In this document: positions 59,198-64,000 of the stretch, piece by piece
Layout: each line of letters opens with the position of its first letter
How positions within the stretch are numbered: the first letter of the stretch is position 1
From: Corynebacterium yudongzhengii
Lineage (GTDB): Bacteria; Actinomycetota; Actinomycetes; Mycobacteriales; Mycobacteriaceae
Direction of reading: 5' to 3'
DNA: 64,000 nucleotides
Assembly: GCF_003065405.1 (NCBI RefSeq)
Contig: NZ_CP026947.1
Span: 2,356,001-2,420,000, forward strand
Translations under genes and position numbers: made by a program
Notes under the pieces: model-generated
The model's input: the letters and a program-made list of their open reading frames with translations, nothing else
Database searches by the model: none
Told to the model about the DNA's origin: nothing

Positions 59198-60406
59198 TTA
59201 GTCGAACCCCTCTACTGGGGTGGGCAGCACCGCGGAGACGGCCGTCGGCCCGCCGGGTTGCGACTCCATCGTCAACTGCCCGCCCCGCTCCTCAGCGCGC
59301 CGCCGCATCGCCTCCACCCCGACGTGACCCATTTCCGCCCGGCGCGTTCTCACAGACTGCAGGTCGAAGCCGCGGCCGTTGTCGACGACGTCGAGACGCA
59401 CCTCGTCCTCCTCGTAGGTGACGGTGATACGGCAGCGGCTGGCTTCCGCGTGCTTGACGACGTTACCCACCGCCCCCTGCGCAATCCGCAGCAGCGCGGC
59501 TTCCACGGGCATGGGCAGTTCGCGCACCTCACCGTCGATATCGACCTCGATGCTGAGCTCGCCGGCCTGGCCGAAGGAGTCCGCCATGCGTTCGAGCGCG
59601 GCCTTCAGCGAGTGGCGGCTCAGGCTGTCGGGGGTGAGCGCGGCGATCATCGCGCGGGCCTCGGCGAGGTTTTCGGAGGCCGCCCGGCGCGCCTGGTCGA
59701 TGCGCTCGAGCGCGTTGTCGCGGGCGTGCGCGTTATTCGTATCGCGCACCTCCCGCTCAGCGGCGTGCAGGAGCAGCTGGATGGAGGAGAGCCCCTGGGC
59801 GACGGTGTCATGGATTTCGTGGGCGAGGCGCTGGCGCTCAGCGATCACGCCCTGGTCGTGCTCGGACTGGGCGAGCTGCGCGCGGGTGTCCATGAGCTGG
59901 TTGATCAGCTGTTCGCGCTCGCTGCTGATGCGCTGGATCGATCGGTAGGCGTAGTAGACGGCCAGGGAGATCACCGCGGAGACGGCCGGACCCATGATCC
60001 CGCCGAAGGTCAGCCCGTTGGGGATCTGCATGATCACCGCGACCGACGCCGCGAAGACCACCGAGATGACTCCGCGCAGCTCATCGAGCACCTGGAGGTA
60101 GACGAAGAAGAGCGTGAACACCAGGTAGATGCCCACCGGGGAGACCACCATCTCCCCGATCCACAAGGCGGTGAGTAGGACGATCCAGGCCTGCTTCTTG
60201 CCGTCGGGCCAGCTGTCCACGGGGATGGAGCCTAAGAAGTAGACCGCCGCAAAGGCGGCAATGAGGATGAGGTTGATGGCGGCGTCGATAAGCGCCATTT
60301 GGAAAGACGACGCCACCGCGACCATCAGGAGCACCGCGGTGAAGATGTGGATGCCGTTGCGCAGGCCGTCTTCGTCCGTGGCGACGCCGGGTAAGGGGGT
60401 GCTCAT
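59198..60406 (-). CDS. hrrS: Sensor histidine kinase, HrrS-like
   Basis: Encodes 402 residues. Five to six N-terminal helices (residues about 15-160) form the sensor; no large extracellular loop is present, as expected for a heme sensor acting within the membrane. The HisKA_3 phospho-acceptor is in AERQRLAHEIHDTVAQGLSSIQLLLHAAE. The HATPase has ALLRIAQGAVGNVVKHAEASRCRI (N box) and DVVDNGRGFD (G1 box). It pairs with the regulator downstream. No hrtBA heme exporter genes are nearby, which favours HrrS over ChrS. Confidence 0.87.
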   Translation of the reverse strand: MSTPLPGVATDEDGLRNGIHIFTAVLLMVAVASSFQMALIDAAINLILIAAFAAVYFLGSIPVDSWPDGKKQAWIVLLTALWIGEMVVSPVGIYLVFTLFFVYLQVLDELRGVISVVFAASVAVIMQIPNGLTFGGIMGPAVSAVISLAVYYAYRSIQRISSEREQLINQLMDTRAQLAQSEHDQGVIAERQRLAHEIHDTVAQGLSSIQLLLHAAEREVRDTNNAHARDNALERIDQARRAASENLAEARAMIAALTPDSLSRHSLKAALERMADSFGQAGELSIEVDIDGEVRELPMPVEAALLRIAQGAVGNVVKHAEASRCRITVTYEEDEVRLDVVDNGRGFDLQSVRTRRAEMGHVGVEAMRRRAEERGGQLTMESQPGGPTAVSAVLPTPVEGFD

Positions 60407-60457
60407 GGGCTTTCATGGTACCCAGTAGGTCGGTGCGCGCCGCCGGGAGGAAGTAGA

Positions 60458-61617
60458 GTGTGGCGCATGCTCGAAGTGCTCACGTATCCGGTGTCGGCGG
60501 TCATCAAGCTGTGGCACCTTTTGCTGCACAACGTTTTTGGTATGGATGCCTCGATGGCCTGGATCCTCGCCATCGTGGGCCTCGTGGTGACAGTACGCAC
60601 CCTGTTGTTGCCGTTCTTCTGGGCGCAGAAGCGCTCGTCGCGCCAGACGATCCTCATGCGCCCCGAGAAGCAGGCCCTGGAGGAGGAATACGCCGATACC
60701 ACCGACCCGGGAGCGCTCTACGAGAAGCGGCAGAAAACTCGCGAGATGCACAAGCGATACGGGTTCAACCCGCTCGTTGGCTGCGTGCCGCCGCTGGTGC
60801 AGATCCCCATCATCATCGGCCTGTATCGGCTGCTCATGTGGATGTCGCGGCCCGAGATGCTCGCCGGCCACGAAAGGGCCGACGGCGGGTTGGGCGTGCT
60901 CAGCGAGGCGGATCTCGTCTCGTTCATGCAGACAGAGCTCTTCGGGGTGCCGGTGCCAGCCTACGTCGCCATGACGGAGGAACGCTTGGCGATTCTCGGA
61001 ACCACCGCCTCCGAGGTCACCCCGTGGTTGCTCCTTTTGTGATCGTCGCAGCACTGCTGACCTTCACCAACCTGTGTGCGGGTACCTACAACACGTGGAA
61101 GCACATGGACTGGTCCATGCGCTTAAACCGCGGGATGTTCAAGTTCATGATCGTGATGACGGGGCTTCTGCCGCTGTTCATCCTGTGGCTCGGGCTGGCC
61201 GGCCCGCTGCCTTTCGCGCTGGTCTCCTACTGGGTGGTCTCGAACCTGTGGATGGTGGTGCAGACTCTGGTGCTCAACACCCTGGTGCAGCGCCGCTGGC
61301 CGGAGACCGAGGAGCATCACGAGCTGCGGCGGCGCCAGCGCGCAGAGCATCTGCAGTCGCGGCGGGATAAGAAGGCGGCGAAGAAGGAAGACCGCGACTA
61401 TATCCGCAGTGCGAAAGAGCGCGGTTCCACGCGCGCGAAGGCGAAGGCGGAGCTGAAGAAGCGCGATCAGGATAAGGCGGCGGAGAAGAAGGCGCGGCGG
61501 AAGAAGCGTCGGCAAGCAGAGGCCTTGGCCAGCTGCCAGCTATCGCGCGAGCGGGCCCAGAAGATGAAGAAGCGCCGGGCCGCTGAAGGCGAGGCCCCGC
61601 AGTATCAGATGGAGTAG
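60458..61617 (+). pseudogene. YidC/Oxa1-type insertase paralogue, frameshifted
   Basis: From the GTG at 60458 (GGGAGG 7 bases ahead) the frame encodes MWRMLEVLTYPVSAVIKLWHLLLHNVFG ... LVVTVRTLLLPFFWAQKRSSRQT ... YGFNPLVGCVPPLVQIPIIIGLYRLL, the first two thirds of a YidC fold with the conserved groove Arg. At 61035-61038 (TTTT) the frame is lost and stops at 61042. The continuation FVIVAALLTFTNLCAGTYNTWKHMDWSMRLNRGMFKFMIVMTGLLPLFILWLGLAGPLPFALVSYWVVSNLW is in another frame, with a Lys/Arg-rich tail to 61617. One added T restores about 386 residues. It inserts membrane proteins if functional. Confidence 0.85.
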
Positions 61618-62243
61618 TCTGCCAGCGGCTCGTTGAGCATCTGGCGCGCAAGGTCGCGCGCGGTGTAGAGCGGGCCGGTGTCATGCAGCAGGCGGGCCCC
61701 GGCTTGGCCGCCGTCGAGGAAGATGAGCAGCTGGTTGGCCTGGGTGGCCGAGGGGTAGCCGTTTTTCCGGTTGAGCTCCTCGGTCATGGTGGCATGCATC
61801 CAGCGGCGATGCTCGAGGCAGGCGTCGACGATGCACTTCTCGGACTCGGTCTCGGGCTTGGGGTACTCGTTGGCGGCATTCAAGAAATAGGAGCCGCGGA
61901 AGTTCTTCTCCGGCTCGGTTTCGATAACCTCGTCGAAAAACGCGAGCAGCTTGTCCTGCGGGTCCGTCATGTCACGGGTGCGCTGGGCCCAGCGGGCGCG
62001 GGCCTTTTCGTCGAGCTGCTGCAGGTAGGCGACGACGAGGTTGTCCTTCGAGCCGAACAACGAGTACAGCGAAGCCTTCGCCACATCGGCCTCCCGGAGG
62101 ATCCGGTCAATGCCGATCACCCGGATTCCTTCCGTGGTGAACAGTTCCGTCGCCGAGGTGAGCAACCGCTGCCGCGGCGACGGCCGGTTGCGGCGACTGG
62201 TCTTCTTCCTGGCACCTGCTGCAGCCACGAGGCTTCGAACCAT
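61605..62243 (-). CDS. TetR-family regulator
   Basis: Encodes 212 residues from the ATG at 62243. The frame is open to a GTG at 62291, but that codon abuts the proposed -10 (TATATT), so it cannot be the start. The helix-turn-helix is RQRLLTSATELFTTEGIRVIGIDRILREADVAKASLYSLFGSKDNLVVAYLQ. The rest is the all-helical ligand domain. A palindrome ACAAACCGGTTTGT just upstream is the likely autoregulatory operator. The last codons overlap the end of the convergent YidC-like gene by 13 bp. Ligand and target are unknown. Confidence 0.87.
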   Translation of the reverse strand: MVRSLVAAAGARKKTSRRNRPSPRQRLLTSATELFTTEGIRVIGIDRILREADVAKASLYSLFGSKDNLVVAYLQQLDEKARARWAQRTRDMTDPQDKLLAFFDEVIETEPEKNFRGSYFLNAANEYPKPETESEKCIVDACLEHRRWMHATMTEELNRKNGYPSATQANQLLIFLDGGQAGARLLHDTGPLYTARDLARQMLNEPLADYSI

Positions 62244-62298
62244 CCTTCCTGAAAGGATTTTCTGAAAGGCCCTGTCTTCCTTCTCCTCCACAATATAG

Positions 62299-62312
62299 AC
62301 AAACCGGTTTGT
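62299..62312. promoter_or_regulatory. TetR operator candidate
   Basis: ACAAACCGGTTTGT is a perfect 14-bp palindrome. It lies just upstream of the TATATT -10 word of the regulator gene, covering its -35 region. Confidence 0.7.
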
Positions 62313-62355
62313 TTTGTCCCACAGGGTAGAAAATACGGGGAGAAAATACGGATAG

Positions 62356-62392
62356 AAAAATACCCCGCCCGTATGGCTACGAAGCGGGGTAT
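62356..62392 (-). terminator. Rho-independent terminator behind the GlsB/YeaQ gene
   Basis: ATACCCCGC pairs with GCGGGGTAT on both sides of a 15-base loop, followed by a TTTTT run on the minus strand. It lies 20 bp past the stop of the gene at 62412. Confidence 0.86.
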
Positions 62393-62411
62393 ACGCGTGC
62401 GGTCGGCGCAG

Positions 62412-62663
62412 CTAGCGCTTGATGCCGCGCACCAAGGCGATGAGAATCACCGCCCCCAAGATCGCGGTGAGGAAGCTTAAGAAGATACCCCACTGCTCGA
62501 CGTCGAAGATCAGGCCCATGAGGAAGCCACCCAGCAGTCCGCCGACAATGCCGGCGAAGATGTTGGTCAGCAGCCCGGTTTCTGCGCTCTTAATCTTCGA
62601 AGCGATCCAGCCGGCGAGGCCGCCCAGGATGATCCAGCCGAAAAATCCGCCCAGTGAGACCAT
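62412..62663 (-). CDS. GlsB/YeaQ/YmgE family stress-response membrane protein
   Basis: Encodes 83 residues with three hydrophobic helices: GGFFGWIILGGLAGWIASKI, FAGIVGGLLGGFLMGLIF and FLSFLTAILGAVILIALV. The Gly-rich glycine-zipper pattern and size define the family (also called transglycosylase-associated). Expression is often stress-linked. It has its own terminator, so it is a single-gene unit. The 220 bp upstream hold no other gene. Confidence 0.88.
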   Translation of the reverse strand: MVSLGGFFGWIILGGLAGWIASKIKSAETGLLTNIFAGIVGGLLGGFLMGLIFDVEQWGIFLSFLTAILGAVILIALVRGIKR

Positions 62664-62883
62664 TGCAGTTCACCTTTCATCAGATGTGTCGTATTTAGTG
62701 CCCGTCCATCATTTCGCGCTTATGGCGGCGGGGCAAATCATAGAAACGGTGGGCATCTAGCGTTATCCCCCCCGTAAAGAGCACGCGAAGGCGACCGCAC
62801 GCACGCTGGGCGTACGCACGGCCGGCTAAATCATACCTTTAAGGTTCAGGGGTGCAACCCGGGGTTAGCCTTTCGGCGGGCGC

Positions 62884-63780
62884 TTAAGCGCTCTCGGGGC
62901 GCACCACCATCATCGGGCACGGCGCGGACTGCAGCAGCGCACGGGAGGTCGAGCCGATGAGCATGCCCTTGAACCCGCCGCGACCGTGGGAGCCGACCAC
63001 GAGGAGCTGGGCACCCTCAGCCTGCTCGGTCAGAGCACGCACCGGGCGATCACGGGCGATGACCTTGCCCACGCGCACGTCCGGGTACTTCTCGATCAGC
63101 GGAGCCAGTCGCTCACTCAGGATCTCAGTCTGCTGCTTCTCGATGGCCTCCCACTGGTTCTGGGCGGTGTTCACGCCGGCCAGGGAAGCCTGCGCCTGCA
63201 TATCCATCCAGGTATGCACGGCGATGAGCTCCGCGCCGCGGGCGTTGGCCTCAGCGAACGCGTACTCGGTGGCCTTCTGGGAGACATCCGAGCCATCGAC
63301 ACCGACGACGACTGGGCCGTACTTGTTGGTCTCGGTCACGTGGTTGTCCTCGCGGACCACGACCACCGGGCAACTAGCGTGGGAGACCACCGCCGCGGAC
63401 ACCGAACCCATGACCATGCCGGACAGTCCGCCGAGGCCGCGGGAGCCTAAGACCACCATGGTCACGTCACGGCTCATCTCGAGCAGCATGTCGATCGGCG
63501 ATCCTTCAGCGACGGTGTGTCCGATGAGGATGTCCGGGGCCACCTCGTGGGCGATCTCGCGGGCCGCTTCGATCTTCTCCATGGACTCAGCCTGCAAGTC
63601 CGAGAACAGCTCGTCCGGCGGCACCATGCCCTCGGCGTAGAGGTACTGCGGCATGGTGTAACTGGTTGCGAGGCGCAGCGGGATGTCCCGCTTCATGGCG
63701 GTGTTAGCCGCCCAGCGGACAGCGTTGGTGGAGGCGTCAGAGCCATCAACGGCAACGACGACGATGTCTTCCTTGGCCAT
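62884..63780 (-). CDS. uspA: Universal stress protein, tandem USP domains
   Basis: Encodes 298 residues from the ATG at 63780, with AAAGGA about 12 bases ahead; the frame extends to 63828 without a good start. Two UspA domains are fused. The first has IVVVAVDGSDASTNAVRWAA and VVLGSRGLGGLSGMVMGSVSAAVVSHASCPVVVV; the second has VVVGVDGSDVSQKATEYAF and LVVGSHGRGGFKGMLIGSTSRALLQSAPCPMMVV. Each contains the G-2x-G-9x-G-S ATP-binding motif. A TATATT -10 word at 63834-63839 on the minus strand is its likely promoter. Confidence 0.92.
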   Translation of the reverse strand: MAKEDIVVVAVDGSDASTNAVRWAANTAMKRDIPLRLATSYTMPQYLYAEGMVPPDELFSDLQAESMEKIEAAREIAHEVAPDILIGHTVAEGSPIDMLLEMSRDVTMVVLGSRGLGGLSGMVMGSVSAAVVSHASCPVVVVREDNHVTETNKYGPVVVGVDGSDVSQKATEYAFAEANARGAELIAVHTWMDMQAQASLAGVNTAQNQWEAIEKQQTEILSERLAPLIEKYPDVRVGKVIARDRPVRALTEQAEGAQLLVVGSHGRGGFKGMLIGSTSRALLQSAPCPMMVVRPESA

Positions 63781-63890
63781 TTTGTCTCGTCCTTTCGAAG
63801 GATCTACGGCAAAAACCTTTTTGTCCACTCCCCAATATACCCACGGAAGCGATCCGGCTATGACCTAATGAAGACAAAGGCGGTATGAGT

Positions 63891-64000
63891 TTACTCCGGG
63901 ATCTCGATCGGGTGGGCAGCCTCCGCGTTCGCCGGGTAGAGCAGCTCGTAGAGGAACTTGAAAAACTCGAGGATGGCGGCTCCGATACCCTCGGAGGAGA
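63891..64000 (-). CDS. 3' end of a small protein gene, unknown
   Basis: The minus strand is open from the window edge to a TAA at 63893-63891 and ends SSEGIGAAILEFFKFLYELL then YPANAEAAHPIEIPE. The helical, Phe/Leu-rich stretch followed by a Pro-containing tail looks like a genuine short protein rather than random translation, and its stop is 52 bp ahead of the USP promoter. The start lies outside the window. I do not recognise the family. Confidence 0.6.
   Translation of the reverse strand, partial: SSEGIGAAILEFFKFLYELLYPANAEAAHPIEIPE

Overview
The window is a high-GC actinobacterial chromosome segment that I assign to the genus Corynebacterium. The basis is gene content and order: a complete mycolic-acid/arabinogalactan block (accD3, pks13, fadD32, cutinase-like gene, DUF732 lipoprotein, PS1-type mycoloyltransferase with LGFP repeats, second mycoloyltransferase, aftB, ubiA, PAP2 phosphatase, glfT2, glf) followed by a run that resembles the Corynebacterium glutamicum order glpK, serS, farR, pheA, lcpB, glpQ, pyk2, ldh, msrA, sodA, hrrA/hrrS. 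The species cannot be told from what I can see.

Layout. 1-4860: 3' end of trmB, a NYN-domain gene, an MmpL3-type exporter, a flippase-like membrane protein and a DUF3054 protein, all on +. 5390-25240: the cell-envelope block, all on -. FadD32 activates the meromycolate, Pks13 condenses it with the carboxylated chain made by AccD3-containing carboxylase, the MmpL exporter moves the trehalose ester out, and the two mycoloyltransferases transfer it to the wall. AftB, UbiA, PAP2, GlfT2 and Glf make the arabinogalactan that receives it. 25441-27196: two arsenate-reductase-like genes, one without its catalytic cysteine and one frameshifted. 27707-32770: glf, a secreted LGFP/amidase protein and glpK. 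32776-43110: HAD phosphatase, acyltransferase, serS, farR, septum-formation protein, mini-metalloprotease, histidine phosphatase, pheA, amidase, CPBP protease, lcpB. 43725-50406: DUF5926, glpQ, pyk2-like, ldh and a frameshifted membrane alpha/beta-hydrolase. 51001-64000: phoD, msrA, sodA, MFS transporter, RecB-like nuclease, DUF6474, hrrA/hrrS, a frameshifted YidC paralogue, TetR regulator, GlsB/YeaQ protein, universal stress protein and the 3' end of a small gene.

The most striking unexplained structure is a pair of dispersed intergenic repeat families. Family A (about 90-110 bp, ends GCTGGTCGAAAGG / CCTTTCGACCAGC, with an asymmetric core) is present in 11 full copies and one half copy. Family B (about 55-115 bp, built on AAACCCTTGAAGG-type inverted repeats) is present in about 4 copies plus a fragment. 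All sit in six intergenic islands, four of them between convergent genes. Other points of interest are a 31-codon ORF with a good ribosome-binding site and strong terminator behind accD3, a structured leader before the PS1-like gene, an 18-codon leader ORF before the cysteine-less phosphatase, and three single-base frameshifts. No tRNA, rRNA, CRISPR, insertion sequence or prophage was seen.
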